The notes beneath the pieces were generated by a model that saw only the letters and a list, made by a program, of their open reading frames with translations, had not been told where the DNA came from and did no database searches. 64,000 bases of DNA from assembly GCF_008764295.1 (NCBI RefSeq), contig NZ_VTQX01000017.1, forward strand, positions 23,610-87,609, read 5' to 3'. Position 1 is the first letter of the stretch. Each line of letters opens with the position of its first letter. This stretch comes from Bacillus methanolicus. GTDB taxonomy: Bacteria > Bacillota > Bacilli > Bacillales > Cytobacillaceae. Shown here one piece after another: positions 26,078 to 35,704 of the stretch. Made by a program: the position numbers and the translations under genes.

Positions 26078-27175
26078 ATGGATATGAAGGATTACAAAAT
26101 TGCGGTTATTCCAGGAGACGGAATTGGACCCGAGGTGATGGAGGAAGCTTTGAAAGTGCTGGAAGTGCTAGAAAAGCAAGATTCCACATTTACATGTCAC
26201 ACTGATATTTATCAATGGAATTCCGATTATTATTTACAGCATGGCAGGATGATGCCGAAGGATGGCATTGAAACGTTGAAAAACTATGATGCCATACTGT
26301 TTGGTGCCATTGGTGATGAACGTGTTCCCGATGAAATTACCATTTGGGATTTAATTATGCCGATTCGTAAACAATTCCAGCAATATATTAATCTTCGTCC
26401 AGTAAAAAAACTAGCTGGTATCCAAACAAGATACGATGATGTGAATATAGATTTTGTCATTGTTCGCGAAAATGCTGAAGGGGAATATTCGAACAGCGGT
26501 GGAAGCCTTTATCAAAGAATGGACCAAGAAATGGCGATTCAAAACACGGTTATAACTCGGAAAGGGACAAAATTAGCTGCTCAGTTTGCCTTTGAATATG
26601 CTGTTAAACAAGGAAAGAAAAAGGTAACAAGTGGAACGAAATCAAACGCTGTTATTCACACAATGAAATTATGGGATGAAGCAGTCCAAGAGGTAGCACG
26701 GGAGTTTCCTGCAATTAAACTTGAAGAAAATTATATTGACGCTCTTGCCGCATACTTTATTCAGCGTCCTCATACATTTGAAGTCGTGGTCGCCTCCAAC
26801 TTATTTGGAGATATTTTATCTGATTTAGGAGCGGCACTCGTTGGTGGGTTAGGGATATCACCATCTGCAAATTTAAATCCAAACGGGGATTTCCCATCAA
26901 TGTTTGAACCAGTACATGGTTCGGCTCCTGATATTGCTGGTACAGGTAAAGCGAATCCAATCGCTCAAATTTGGTCGACAGCAATGATGTTGGAACATCT
27001 AGGGCGTAAGGATCTTTCAGACACGATTATGAATGCTATCGAACAAGTGATAAGGAATGGAGAAGTATTGACTCCAGATTTAGGAGGAACAGCTACAACT
27101 GCTGAGATGGGTCAAGCGATTATAGAGAGGATTTCAGCAAATAAACATAGGCGTTCTAAGGAAAGGAGTCTGTGA
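26078..27175 (+). CDS. Isocitrate/isopropylmalate-type dehydrogenase (tartrate/D-malate dehydrogenase-like)
   Basis: This 365-residue NAD-dependent beta-decarboxylating dehydrogenase has IAVIPGDGIGPEVMEEALKV at its start and then RENAEGEYSNSGG, SDLGAALVGGLGISPSAN and FEPVHGSAPDIAG, all characteristic of the family. The substrate loop (IWDLIMPIRKQFQQYINLRP) is closest to tartrate dehydrogenase/D-malate dehydrogenase (TtuC/DmlA) and lacks the LeuB pattern. It probably oxidises and decarboxylates a 2-hydroxy acid in the cytoplasm. GAGGAG directly before the start suits either ATG 26078 or ATG 26084. Confidence 0.9.
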   Translation: MDMKDYKIAVIPGDGIGPEVMEEALKVLEVLEKQDSTFTCHTDIYQWNSDYYLQHGRMMPKDGIETLKNYDAILFGAIGDERVPDEITIWDLIMPIRKQFQQYINLRPVKKLAGIQTRYDDVNIDFVIVRENAEGEYSNSGGSLYQRMDQEMAIQNTVITRKGTKLAAQFAFEYAVKQGKKKVTSGTKSNAVIHTMKLWDEAVQEVAREFPAIKLEENYIDALAAYFIQRPHTFEVVVASNLFGDILSDLGAALVGGLGISPSANLNPNGDFPSMFEPVHGSAPDIAGTGKANPIAQIWSTAMMLEHLGRKDLSDTIMNAIEQVIRNGEVLTPDLGGTATTAEMGQAIIERISANKHRRSKERSL

Positions 27176-27235
27176 AGTGGAATGAATATGAAACTTCCAT
27201 GATCTTTGAACAATAGAATGAAAGGGTGATAGATA

Positions 27236-27976
27236 ATGAGACTTGCTGGAAAAACATTTATGATTACCGGTGCAGCAGGAGGAATGGGGAAGGTAACGGT
27301 TGCACGTTTTTTAGAAGAAGGAGCTAATATAGTGGCTTGTGACCTTTCATTTTCTGAGCCTTTTAAGCAGAACAAACAACTTTTGACTGTAGAAGGGGAT
27401 CTGACGAATGAGAAAGATGTAGACCATATTACAGCTCAAACCATTGCTACATTTGGCAAATTGGACGGTCTCGTACATATGGCAGGGATTGCTCAAAAAT
27501 CAACACCAGTTGAGGAAGTAACAATTGATGAGTGGAATCGCATAATGGCTATTAACACGACGGCGGTTTTTTTGATTAATCGTGCAGTGGTTCGAGCATT
27601 TGCCGAACGTGAAGGAGTTATCGTAAATGTAGCATCGATCTCAGCAGTCCGGCCCCGACCTGGTTTAAGTTCTTACATAGCATCTAAAGGAGCAACTGTT
27701 GCATTTTCTCAAGCATTAGCGATTGAATTGGCACCGAAAAATGTGAGAGTAAATGTTATCCATCCAGGACCAAGTGATACGCAAATGCTTGGACAGTTTG
27801 CTGCTGTGGGAGCAGATATAGAAAGAATGAAAGATGATGTATTTAAGCAAAGTGTTCCTTTAGGCAAGCTGATCGAACCTGTTGATATTGCTAATGCAGC
27901 AGTATATTTATGCTCCGATGAAGCGAGGATGGTCACAGGAACCGTCTTGCATGTAGATGGTGGAAGGGGTCTTTAA
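27236..27976 (+). CDS. SDR family oxidoreductase
   Basis: This 246-residue short-chain dehydrogenase has the cofactor motif TGAAGGMG (TGxxxGxG) at residues 10-17, the structural motif MAGIAQK (NAG-like), and the catalytic Ser/Tyr/Lys triad at VASIS and SSYIASKGA. DVTN-like acid residues suggest NAD(H) preference, but this is weak. It probably acts on an alcohol or keto acid of the same pathway. It starts 60 bases after the dehydrogenase, and the next gene begins within about 60 bases, so the four genes are likely one operon. Confidence 0.92.
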   Translation: MRLAGKTFMITGAAGGMGKVTVARFLEEGANIVACDLSFSEPFKQNKQLLTVEGDLTNEKDVDHITAQTIATFGKLDGLVHMAGIAQKSTPVEEVTIDEWNRIMAINTTAVFLINRAVVRAFAEREGVIVNVASISAVRPRPGLSSYIASKGATVAFSQALAIELAPKNVRVNVIHPGPSDTQMLGQFAAVGADIERMKDDVFKQSVPLGKLIEPVDIANAAVYLCSDEARMVTGTVLHVDGGRGL

Positions 27977-28033
27977 ACTTGCATGAAACAAAGCCTGATT
28001 GGACAAAGTGTTTTTGGAAGGGAGCATGTAGAC

Positions 28034-29485
28034 GTGAAAATGTTAAAAATGTACGTAAATGGGGAGTGGGTAGACAGCATCTCTGGAAAGACGATCACGG
28101 TTATAAACCCTTCAACTGGTGATGAAATCGCTAAAGTACCAATGGGGAACAAAGAGGATATTGATCATGCGGTTCGTTCGGCTCGGATGGCTTTTGAATC
28201 AGAAGGATGGCTGCAAAACTTTCGTCCACATGAAAGAGGATACGTATTGTTAGAGGTGGCAGCTAAAATACGTGAAATTAAAGATGAATTGGCGCAGTTG
28301 GAAGCGATTGATGTGGGAAAACCCCTTTCTCAAGCATATGCGGATGTAGAGGCCGCTGCAAGGTATTTTGAATACTATTCGGGAATGGCAGACAAAATTT
28401 TAGGAGAAACGATCCCGATTGAATATGGGATCATCGATTATACAGTTCGGGAGCCAATAGGCGTGACGGCACATATCATCCCGTGGAATTATCCAATCCA
28501 GATTATTTCAAGAAGTGTTGCAGCAGCAATCGCAACGGGCAATGCTTGTGTTGTAAAGCCAGCAGAGGATACACCATTAACGGCCCTAAAGCTAGCAGAA
28601 ATTTTCTCAGAAACGAAGCTGCCGAAAGGGATCTTGAACATTATTACAGGCTATGGATATGAGGCAGGAGCAGCATTGTGTAAACACCATGACATCAATC
28701 ATATTACTTTTACAGGTTCTGTAGCAACAGGGATGACTGTGATGAAAGCTGCAGCAGAAAACATCGTTCCGGTAACGCTTGAACTTGGCGGAAAATCGCC
28801 CAATATCGTTTTTAGCGACTGTGACGAAGAAGCCGCGATTGAATGGGTAGTTAAGTCCATTATTCAAAATGCAGGCCAAACTTGTTCGGCTGGCTCAAGA
28901 CTTTTGGTAGAAGCGTCAGTTAAAGATCAGTTTGTAGCTAAAGTGGCTCGTCGAATGAAAGAGCTAAAAGTCGGTCCAGGTGTGGCCGATCCAGATATCG
29001 GTCCAATCTTATCACAAAAGCAATTTGAGAGAATTGAATCTTTTATTGAAACTGCAAAAGCCGAAGGAATTACGATATTAACAGGGGGAACAGCAGTGGA
29101 GATAGAAGGTTGTGAAGGCGGATGGTACTTCGCTCCAACGGTATTGGATCAGATCGATCCAGACTGTAAATTGGCTCAGGAAGAGATTTTCGGACCTGTA
29201 TTATCTGTTTTTAGTTTTGAAACAGAGGAAGAAGCGCTTGAGCTTGCCAATAATACGGAATACGGATTGGTGACGGGGATCTGGACAAATGATGTGAAGC
29301 GAGCCCATAGACTAGCCAATAAAGTCCGCAGTGGCCAAGTCTTTATCAATAATTATGGTGCAGGCGGTGGCATCCAAATGCCATTTGGTGGATACAAAAA
29401 GAGTGGCTTTGGCAGAGAAAAAGGGCTTGAAGCATTAAGAAATTATACACAATTGAAAAATGTTGCTTTAAGGTATGACAAATAA
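28034..29485 (+). CDS. NAD(P)-dependent aldehyde dehydrogenase
   Basis: This aldehyde dehydrogenase (483 residues from the GTG at 28034) has MYVNGEWVDS at its start, VTLELGGKSPN with the general-base glutamate, and NAGQTCSAGSR with the catalytic cysteine. The oxyanion loop IPWNYPIQ and the C-terminal GGGIQMPFGGYKKSG are present. The GTG lies 9 bases after AAGGGAG and gives the usual N-terminus; an upstream ATG at 27983 adds 17 residues without family likeness. It resembles betaine-aldehyde or gamma-aminobutyraldehyde dehydrogenases. It probably oxidises an aldehyde product of the upstream enzymes to the acid. Confidence 0.92.
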   Translation: MKMLKMYVNGEWVDSISGKTITVINPSTGDEIAKVPMGNKEDIDHAVRSARMAFESEGWLQNFRPHERGYVLLEVAAKIREIKDELAQLEAIDVGKPLSQAYADVEAAARYFEYYSGMADKILGETIPIEYGIIDYTVREPIGVTAHIIPWNYPIQIISRSVAAAIATGNACVVKPAEDTPLTALKLAEIFSETKLPKGILNIITGYGYEAGAALCKHHDINHITFTGSVATGMTVMKAAAENIVPVTLELGGKSPNIVFSDCDEEAAIEWVVKSIIQNAGQTCSAGSRLLVEASVKDQFVAKVARRMKELKVGPGVADPDIGPILSQKQFERIESFIETAKAEGITILTGGTAVEIEGCEGGWYFAPTVLDQIDPDCKLAQEEIFGPVLSVFSFETEEEALELANNTEYGLVTGIWTNDVKRAHRLANKVRSGQVFINNYGAGGGIQMPFGGYKKSGFGREKGLEALRNYTQLKNVALRYDK

Positions 29486-29554
29486 ACAGATGTTCTGTCT
29501 TAGATTCTGGCAGTATACCATTTATAAACGTGTTTTAGACGTGAGAAATGATTG

Positions 29555-29585
29555 AACGCATGCCTGTGGATAAATGGCATGCGTT
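29555..29585. terminator. Hairpin between convergent ALDH and pucR-type genes
   Basis: AACGCATGCC (29555-29564) and GGCATGCGTT (29576-29585) form a perfect 10-bp stem with an 11-base loop in the 119-bp gap between two convergent genes. The T-run is weak on both sides, so it may be a bidirectional terminator of moderate strength. Confidence 0.55.
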
Positions 29586-29604
29586 TAGAGTCAGATTTGG
29601 TAGA

Positions 29605-31236
29605 TTAAGTCGCTTTACTATGTTGGAAGTAATGCGCTTTTATGGCAACTTCAATCGCTGAGCGACTTGCTGGCTCCAATAGGTCGTTGCCAAGTAATTG
29701 CTGAATTTTTTCTAACCGATGGTAAAGGGTTTGTCTAACAATGAATAATTGTTCGGCCGCTTCTTTTTTTGAACCGAGGCAATCTAAATAAGTTGAAAGA
29801 GTGCGGAGTAAATCACTGTCATTCTCTTTATCGTAATTAATTAAAGGACCAATATGTTGGTCTATAAAAGCTGTTAATTCGTCTTTATCCTTTAGCTGAA
29901 AGAAAAGATGATGAATGCCGATATCTTCATAAAATGGAGAAGAAATGAGGTTGGCCTCTTGCAACCTTATACTTTTCTTTGCGTCTGAAAAAGAGTTTTT
30001 AAGTAAGGAAATGTCTGTATCCAATCGGCTAATGCCAAAAGTGTTTCTCTGTTGTTGTTTTCCAGATAGTAGGGAAATGATTTTTTTACTTAGATGCCGT
30101 AATTTGTTTTTGTTTTCAGCAATGGTTTCTTTTGTTTGCGAAAAACAAATTATTACAATTTGATTTTTTCTAACAGAAATAATAGGCACGAAATTTTGTT
30201 GAGAGAACAACGTTCTAATCGAAAGAGATAATTGTAGTTTTAATTCTTCCCACTCATTTGTCGATGTAACCAACTTCTCGAAATCGGTTTGGATAACAAT
30301 CGTTCTAAATTGATAATCATTTTTAAAATGATTGGGAAATGGAAAAAGAGTCATTAATTCTTCAATTGGATATTTTTTTCCTTGAATGCAGTTTTGAACC
30401 ACTTCATCTTCTTGATTAAGTTTTCTTTCCTCTATCGTTCGATTTCGTAATAAAATTTGTGCGATTGCAGAAGCGCAACGATCTAGAACAGATAGGGTGA
30501 ACTCATTATCATCTTTAGAAGCAACTTCAAGGCATAAATGACCCCATACTTGTCCTAAACCAATACAAGGGTAAATAAGAATATCTTGGTTTTCAATGGT
30601 TTTTATCTCAGGCTCTTTCACTTGTTGTAATCTATAATAGTTTGATTGTAAGAGATTGTTGAAATGTTTGGTTTCCGGCGGATAGTGAAAGCTTTGTTCA
30701 TCTTTAGACATAAAGATGACCTTTTTGTGAAGGTAGTTTGATAATCTTTGCAAAATTTTCAGTGTTCCATTATGAGTGAGTGATAAATTTGTAAATTCTT
30801 TTGCGATTTCATTCAGTTGATTTAACATCTGGTAGTGTTGATTGATGATTAATGTATGTAAATCTAGTGTAATGTCGACAAACTTAACGACTTTCTCAAA
30901 AATGATAATTGGGAAATTATCTTGATCCGCTAACTGTTTAATTTCGGGAGAAAGGGTATGAAAGTAAGAGCCTTTTTCTATACAAAGACAGCTCACATTC
31001 TTTTTCATGAGTAGCTCGTATGTTTTATGATTGCTTGAGGAATCAAGTTCTAGTCCTAAACCGGTAGTAAGTATTAATTCTCCTCCATTTAATAAAGACT
31101 CAAAGTCTTTCGTTTCAAGTATATGGGCCCATTTGATTTGTTTATCCAAACCACCTTCCCCAGCAAGTAGCTTCGCATATCGGAATGTTTCTCTGTTTAG
31201 TACATCCCGAACAGTAAGACTAAAATTGTTTTTCAA
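29605..31236 (-). CDS. PucR family transcriptional regulator
   Basis: This 543-residue regulator has the N-terminal PucR sensor domain (LTVRDVLNRETFRYAKLLAG, then ELILTTGLGL), a middle GGDEF-like/GAF-type region, and a C-terminal helix-turn-helix with LDCLGSKKEAAEQLFIVRQT and LYHRLEKIQQLLG. PucR-type proteins control purine, GABA or amino-acid catabolism. The TTG at 31236 is preceded on the minus strand by GGGAGG at 8 bases. An ATG 38 codons upstream has no SD and adds a non-family tail. It is divergent from the aminotransferase gene and probably controls it and/or the 23-29 kb operon. Confidence 0.9.
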   Translation of the reverse strand: MKNNFSLTVRDVLNRETFRYAKLLAGEGGLDKQIKWAHILETKDFESLLNGGELILTTGLGLELDSSSNHKTYELLMKKNVSCLCIEKGSYFHTLSPEIKQLADQDNFPIIIFEKVVKFVDITLDLHTLIINQHYQMLNQLNEIAKEFTNLSLTHNGTLKILQRLSNYLHKKVIFMSKDEQSFHYPPETKHFNNLLQSNYYRLQQVKEPEIKTIENQDILIYPCIGLGQVWGHLCLEVASKDDNEFTLSVLDRCASAIAQILLRNRTIEERKLNQEDEVVQNCIQGKKYPIEELMTLFPFPNHFKNDYQFRTIVIQTDFEKLVTSTNEWEELKLQLSLSIRTLFSQQNFVPIISVRKNQIVIICFSQTKETIAENKNKLRHLSKKIISLLSGKQQQRNTFGISRLDTDISLLKNSFSDAKKSIRLQEANLISSPFYEDIGIHHLFFQLKDKDELTAFIDQHIGPLINYDKENDSDLLRTLSTYLDCLGSKKEAAEQLFIVRQTLYHRLEKIQQLLGNDLLEPASRSAIEVAIKAHYFQHSKAT

Positions 31237-31280
31237 CAGTAATCCCTCCCGTTTGTCTAAGGAAAATGGATAAGATTTAA

Positions 31281-31423
31281 CAATGTGTAAAGTGAAAAAA
31301 GTGCAAATAGTCTGTAAATTTATTATTAAATAGACATTCCTTTGTGTCAATGGAAAGTAGACCGTGTCGTGATAAGAGTCAGTTCATAGAACGGGCGCTA
31401 CTTAAACACATTACAAAGTGTAA
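31281..31423. promoter_or_regulatory. Possible PucR binding repeats in the divergent intergenic region
   Basis: TTACA-AAG-TGTAA (31411-31423) is a 5-bp dyad. A related half-conserved copy, CAATGTGTAAAGTG, begins at 31281. They flank the region between the two divergent genes, where an operator would be expected. The assignment to PucR is speculative. Confidence 0.3.
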
Positions 31424-31450
31424 AATCATTCGATTGGAGCTGAAAATGAG

Positions 31451-32812
31451 ATGAGTGATATTGTGAAAGAGAATAGCAAGTCACTGGAAGAGAAAGACAA
31501 GAAGAACATTTGGCATCATATTACTCCGTATACAGAAAATCATTCACCGCTAATTGCATATGAAGGGCAAGGGTCTTGGATTACCGATCATCATGGCCAT
31601 AAATATTTAGACGGTATGTCAGGATTATGGTGTGTAAATGTAGGTTATGGAAGGGAAGAATTAGCAATTGCAGCATATGAACAATTAAAAAAAATGGCGT
31701 ATTTTCCGATGACACAAAGTCATGTACCTGCCATTGAACTAGCTGAAAAATTGAATAAATATTTAGATGATGACTATGTATTCTTCTATGGTAATAGTGG
31801 TTCGGATGCAAATGAAGTTGCATTTAAACTAGTGCGTCAATATCATGCTGAAAAAGGAACTCCTTCAAAATATAAGTTTATTTCACGGTATCGAGCCTAT
31901 CATGGTAGTTCAATGGGGGCACTGTCCGCAACTGGTCAAGCGTTGAGAAAATATAAATACGAACCATTATCATCCGGTTTCCTTCACGTTGCTCCTCCCG
32001 ATAATTTTAGAAGGCCTAAAGAGCTATCTGTAGAAGAATATAATTTGAAATGTGCGGAAGAACTCGAACAGAAAATCATATGGGAGCAAAAAGAGACCAT
32101 CGCCGGGCTCATTATGGAGCCAATTATAACAGGAGGGGGGATGTTAATCCCACATAAGTGCTATGTTGAGAAAGTATATGAAATTTGCCAAAAGCACGAT
32201 GTATTACTGATCATGGATGAGGTCATTTGTGGGTTTGGAAGAACAGGTAAAATGTTTGGGTTTATGCATTATGGTATAAAGCCGGATATTATTACGATGG
32301 CTAAAGGGATTACAAGTGCATATCTTCCATTGTCAGTCACAGCCGTAAGAAAGGAAATATATGAAGCTTTTAAGTCCAGTAATGAAACCAGCCATTTTAG
32401 ACATATTAATACATTTGGAGGAAACCCAGCTGCCTGTGCGTTAGCAATAAAGAATATTGAAATTATGGAAAAAGAAAACTTAGTGGCAAGATCGGCAGTG
32501 CTTGGAGATAAATTATATAAAGGATTACAAGAGTTAGAGAACCATCCACATGTTGGAGACATTCGCCATAAAGGATTTTTAATGGGAATCGAAATAGTCG
32601 AGCATAAAGAAACGAAGGAGCCAGCAAACCCTACAAGGGTAAGTAAAATCATAAAAGAGTGCAGGGATTTAGGATTAATTATCGGAAAGAATGGAGATAC
32701 CGTTGCAGGCTTTAACAATATTTTAACGATTTGTCCGCCATTATCCAGTACAGATGAGGATCTAAATTTCATCGTCAATGTGTTAAAAAAGGTATTTCAA
32801 GCAAACTCGTAA
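31451..32812 (+). CDS. Class III aminotransferase (omega-amino acid--pyruvate type)
   Basis: This 453-residue PLP enzyme has the class III features: SGLWCVNVGYG and YGNSGSDANEVAFKL near the N-terminal half, MDEVICGFGRTGK with the cofactor-binding Asp, and the Schiff-base lysine in TMAKGITSAYLPLS. It most resembles beta-alanine/omega-amino acid:pyruvate transaminases or taurine-type relatives. It would convert an omega-amino acid to a semialdehyde, which the next gene product can oxidise. It is divergent from the PucR regulator and lies 31 bases before the MmsA gene. An SD (GGAG) lies about 11 bases upstream. Confidence 0.92.
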   Translation: MSDIVKENSKSLEEKDKKNIWHHITPYTENHSPLIAYEGQGSWITDHHGHKYLDGMSGLWCVNVGYGREELAIAAYEQLKKMAYFPMTQSHVPAIELAEKLNKYLDDDYVFFYGNSGSDANEVAFKLVRQYHAEKGTPSKYKFISRYRAYHGSSMGALSATGQALRKYKYEPLSSGFLHVAPPDNFRRPKELSVEEYNLKCAEELEQKIIWEQKETIAGLIMEPIITGGGMLIPHKCYVEKVYEICQKHDVLLIMDEVICGFGRTGKMFGFMHYGIKPDIITMAKGITSAYLPLSVTAVRKEIYEAFKSSNETSHFRHINTFGGNPAACALAIKNIEIMEKENLVARSAVLGDKLYKGLQELENHPHVGDIRHKGFLMGIEIVEHKETKEPANPTRVSKIIKECRDLGLIIGKNGDTVAGFNNILTICPPLSSTDEDLNFIVNVLKKVFQANS

Positions 32813-32843
32813 TACTCAAGGAAAAGTAAAGAGGTGAAAGTAA

Positions 32844-34289
32844 ATGACGGGTAAATTAAAGAATTTTATTAATGGGGAATGGAAAGAAAGCTGTGCTACA
32901 CAATATCTTTCTGTCCCTAACCCTGCAACAGGAGAAGAAATAGCACAAGTACCTATATCTACTAAAGAAGATGTCCATCATGCTGTATCAGCTGCAAAGG
33001 AAGCTTTTAAAATTTGGAGCAAGACACCAGTTCCGAAACGAGCAAGAATCCTCTTTAAGTATCATCAATTATTAATGGATAACTGGAGTAATCTTGCAAA
33101 ACTAATCACTATAGAAAATGGGAAAACCTATAAAGATGCATATGGAGAAGTACAAAGAGGTATCGAATGTGTTGAATTTGCCGCAGGAGCACCGAGCCTG
33201 ATGATGGGGAAGCAGTTACCTGATATTGCAACGAACATGGAATCTGGAATGTATCGCTATCCAGTTGGAGTGGTAGGAGGAATTACTCCTTTTAATTTTC
33301 CAATGATGGTACCATGTTGGATGTTCCCATTAGCGATTGCTTTAGGAAATACATTCGTATTAAAGCCTAGTGAACGTACACCACTATTAGCTAATCGATT
33401 AGCGGAATTATTTAAGGAGGCAGGTTTACCAGATGGTGTCCTCAATATTGTACATGGTGCCCATGATGTGGTAAATAGTCTATTACAACATGAAGATGTC
33501 CCGGCTATTTCATTTGTAGGGTCACAACCAGTAGCGGAATATGTATATAAAGAAGCAAGTGCGAACGGAAAGAGAGTTCAAGCATTAGCAGGAGCAAAAA
33601 ATCATTCAATCGTGTTACCTGATGCAGATTTAGATGCAGCTGTGAAGGAGATTATAGGCGCCGCTTATGGATCAGCAGGAGAAAGATGTATGGCTTGTTC
33701 AGTCGTTGTAGCGGTAGGTGAAGTGGTGGAGCCACTCGTGAAAAAATTAAAGGATTGTGCAGATGAAATTAGAATAGGTGATGGTTTAGAGGAGGATGTA
33801 TTTTTAGGACCAGTGATTCGTCCTGAGCATAAAAATCGAACAGAAAATTATATACGATTAGGTGTTTCTGAAGGGGCACAATTAGTCCGCGATGGAAGTA
33901 AAGATGAAGCGTACCATCATGATGGCTATTTTATAGGACCAACGATCTTTGATCATGTAACGACTGATATGACTATTTGGAAGGAAGAAATATTTGCACC
34001 AGTCCTATCAATTGTTAGAGTGGAAAGTCTAGAGGCAGCCATTGCCTTAACAAACAAATCTGATTTCGGCAATGGGGCATGTATTTTTACGCAAAGTGGT
34101 CATAATGTTCGGTATTTTAGGGAGAATATTGAGGTGGGAATGCTCGGAGTAAATATTGGAGTACCTGCACCGATGGCATTCTTCCCATTCTCTGGCTGGA
34201 AAAACTCTTTCTATGGAGACCTACATGCTAACGGATCGGATGGGGTAGAATTTTACACAAGAAGAAAAATGGTAACGGCAAGATGGTAA
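32844..34289 (+). CDS. mmsA: CoA-acylating methylmalonate-semialdehyde dehydrogenase
   Basis: This 481-residue aldehyde dehydrogenase belongs to the MmsA/IolA group. It has the typical [20 protein letters not shown] segment and the catalytic cysteine in [13 protein letters not shown]. The usual general-base glutamate is replaced in this group, as here (LAGAKNH). It converts malonate- or methylmalonate-semialdehyde to acetyl- or propionyl-CoA with NAD and CoA. With the omega-transaminase it forms a pathway from beta-alanine or 3-aminoisobutyrate to acyl-CoA. SD AGAGGTGA precedes the ATG. A terminator follows at 34377-34402. Confidence 0.94.
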   Translation: MTGKLKNFINGEWKESCATQYLSVPNPATGEEIAQVPISTKEDVHHAVSAAKEAFKIWSKTPVPKRARILFKYHQLLMDNWSNLAKLITIENGKTYKDAYGEVQRGIECVEFAAGAPSLMMGKQLPDIATNMESGMYRYPVGVVGGITPFNFPMMVPCWMFPLAIALGNTFVLKPSERTPLLANRLAELFKEAGLPDGVLNIVHGAHDVVNSLLQHEDVPAISFVGSQPVAEYVYKEASANGKRVQALAGAKNHSIVLPDADLDAAVKEIIGAAYGSAGERCMACSVVVAVGEVVEPLVKKLKDCADEIRIGDGLEEDVFLGPVIRPEHKNRTENYIRLGVSEGAQLVRDGSKDEAYHHDGYFIGPTIFDHVTTDMTIWKEEIFAPVLSIVRVESLEAAIALTNKSDFGNGACIFTQSGHNVRYFRENIEVGMLGVNIGVPAPMAFFPFSGWKNSFYGDLHANGSDGVEFYTRRKMVTARW

Positions 34290-34376
34290 TTGCGAGGTGT
34301 AGTAGGTTTATATTTAACTAACTTTAGAAATGATTAGGCGATGATGAAAATAATGGCTAATCTTGAAGCGGGTAAA

Positions 34377-34402
34377 GGGGAGATTCGTAATCTCCTTTTT
34401 TT
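34377..34402 (+). terminator. Rho-independent terminator after mmsA
   Basis: GGAGATT (34379-34385) pairs with AATCTCC (34389-34395) around a CGT loop and is followed by seven T. It lies about 90 bases after the mmsA stop. Confidence 0.8.
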
Positions 34403-34882
34403 AGTTTGTCATAGTTTCGATTCTACTGATCCATGGAGAACAAGCTGGGGCAGAATAGGATATCGTTTGTCCTCATAGAACGGTTCAAGAGAATAGGGGA
34501 AGCTGGTAATGAACGTAGTTTGAGTTCATGAGGACAGAGAAAGCTAAAAAAGAGCGAAGCGTGTCCGCATGAAGGGTTCATTTAATAATTGTATGGCTTT
34601 ATGTATTCTAGCACTTAAATAAAAGTTAAGAGAGTTCAAGAAAGAGACCTCTTGAATGTGAGTGGGATAGCGTAGTTTCGTAAAGGAAATATTGGTATAT
34701 TAAGGAGCAACCTTTCAAGGGGGATATGCTCCGTACTGGCGAGGGTTCCCCGCGTGCAACAAATATTGGAAATACTGATTAACTTCACTTGGGGTTTTTA
34801 TAGAAAGAAAACCATACGCTAGGTGTATTGTTCCGGGGAGTTTTCAGCAGTGTATTAAAAAAGCCCCTTCTAAGTTGCAAAA

Positions 34883-35088
34883 TAAATTTTGGTTGGTTAA
34901 ACCAAATTTATCTAGCTACGGGTACCTTTATGTCGTCTGATGTTAACAGTTTAGCACATACAAAATGGAATTGTTAGTATCACATTGTCCTTGCACCAAA
35001 ATACAGAAGACAAATGATATATGGAAAGTTTAAAAAAGATAACGGACAATGGATGGATCCTCACATTTCTATCTCTGTTGTTTTATAA
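34883..35088 (+). mobile_element. Second IS200-type element relic
   Basis: A left-end hairpin, TAAATTT(T)GGTT (34883-34894) with AACCAAATTTA (34900-34910), again has one bulged T, as in the copy at 22379. The tnpA N-terminus follows at 34930. The catalytic core and right end are missing or unrecognisable. Confidence 0.7.
34930..35088 (+). pseudogene. tnpA: Truncated IS200-type transposase tnpA with internal stop
   Basis: The frame MSSDVNSLAHTKWNC is followed by TAG (34975-34977). It then continues in frame with YHIVLAPKYRRQMIYGKFKK, matching the N-terminus of IS200/IS605-type TnpA. Family likeness ends after KKDNG, almost the same point as in the copy at 22433. The HUH and Tyr motifs are absent. 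It cannot be active. Confidence 0.82.
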
Positions 35089-35619
35089 TTCTGGAGAGGT
35101 TATTTTCCATGTTTTTCCTTTATGCGGATAAAGTGAGTGTGATCTACCTTGGTGACGAAAGTTTTAGAAAATAGCAGATTATTATGTTCAAAAAGGAAAG
35201 CACACATTTCAATTTTGTTTAAGCATTAGCGATATGTTAGCCTATCAAGTTATTTGTGAAATTTCGTCTATACGTGGCGTTTTGGCAACATGCATATTAG
35301 ATCAAATACCTCGAGAAAATATCGAGAATACTACTTCGAATCCGTATTTTGTTAAACTGTTGCTACCCGCTGTTACTTACTTGAGTAGCAGAAGTTTTGC
35401 CAAATATCAGTTCGCGAACTGCGAAACGCCAGTAGCGATGGCAGTATAAATAATGAAGATGTATGTTACGACTTGCCGTAGTGGTTTAGCGGATGTGAGA
35501 AGTAACAGTGCGAAAAATCCACGGTGTCGTTAATATTCACTGTGGGAAGCAGCCTATCTCTTGGCACGAGAAGTAGTATTTACCTTGGACAATCGCTGTA
35601 GTTATCAATTCCATTATTG

Positions 35620-35648
35620 TAACATTTTGTCATAAAATGAAGTATAAT
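35620..35648 (+). promoter_or_regulatory. Possible promoter of the cas operon
   Basis: A perfect -10 TATAAT lies at 35643-35648, 56 bases before the cas3 start. A -35 at 17 bp (35620-35625) is poor, so strength or activator need is unclear. Confidence 0.45.
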
Positions 35649-35704
35649 AGAATAAAAGATTAATTTCAAAGTCTTGATAGAGCTTCATTTTACCAAATCC
35701 AAGC

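Larger units (their letters stand above)
34290..35704. other. Long non-coding stretch with terminator and IS200 relic
   Basis: These 1,415 bases hold a terminator (34377-34402), the IS200 relic (34883-35088) and the cas3 promoter (35620-35648). A GC-rich stretch near 34715-34760 could be structured. A 71-codon frame at 35234-35449 lacks an SD and family likeness, so I do not call it. The rest shows no supported gene. Confidence 0.55.

Noticed and set aside
34700..34870. GC-rich, possibly structured RNA (riboswitch or intron) upstream of the second IS200 relic
   Set aside because: No match to a riboswitch, T-box or intron core that I could recognise; pairing is loose.
35234..35449. 71-codon plus-strand frame between the IS200 relic and cas3
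   Set aside because: No SD, no recognised domain, unusual composition; likely chance.
35540..35580. GGAAGC...GAGAAG-rich stretch resembling an IS605-type right end
   Set aside because: Too short and imperfect to call; no tnpB remnant is recognisable around it.
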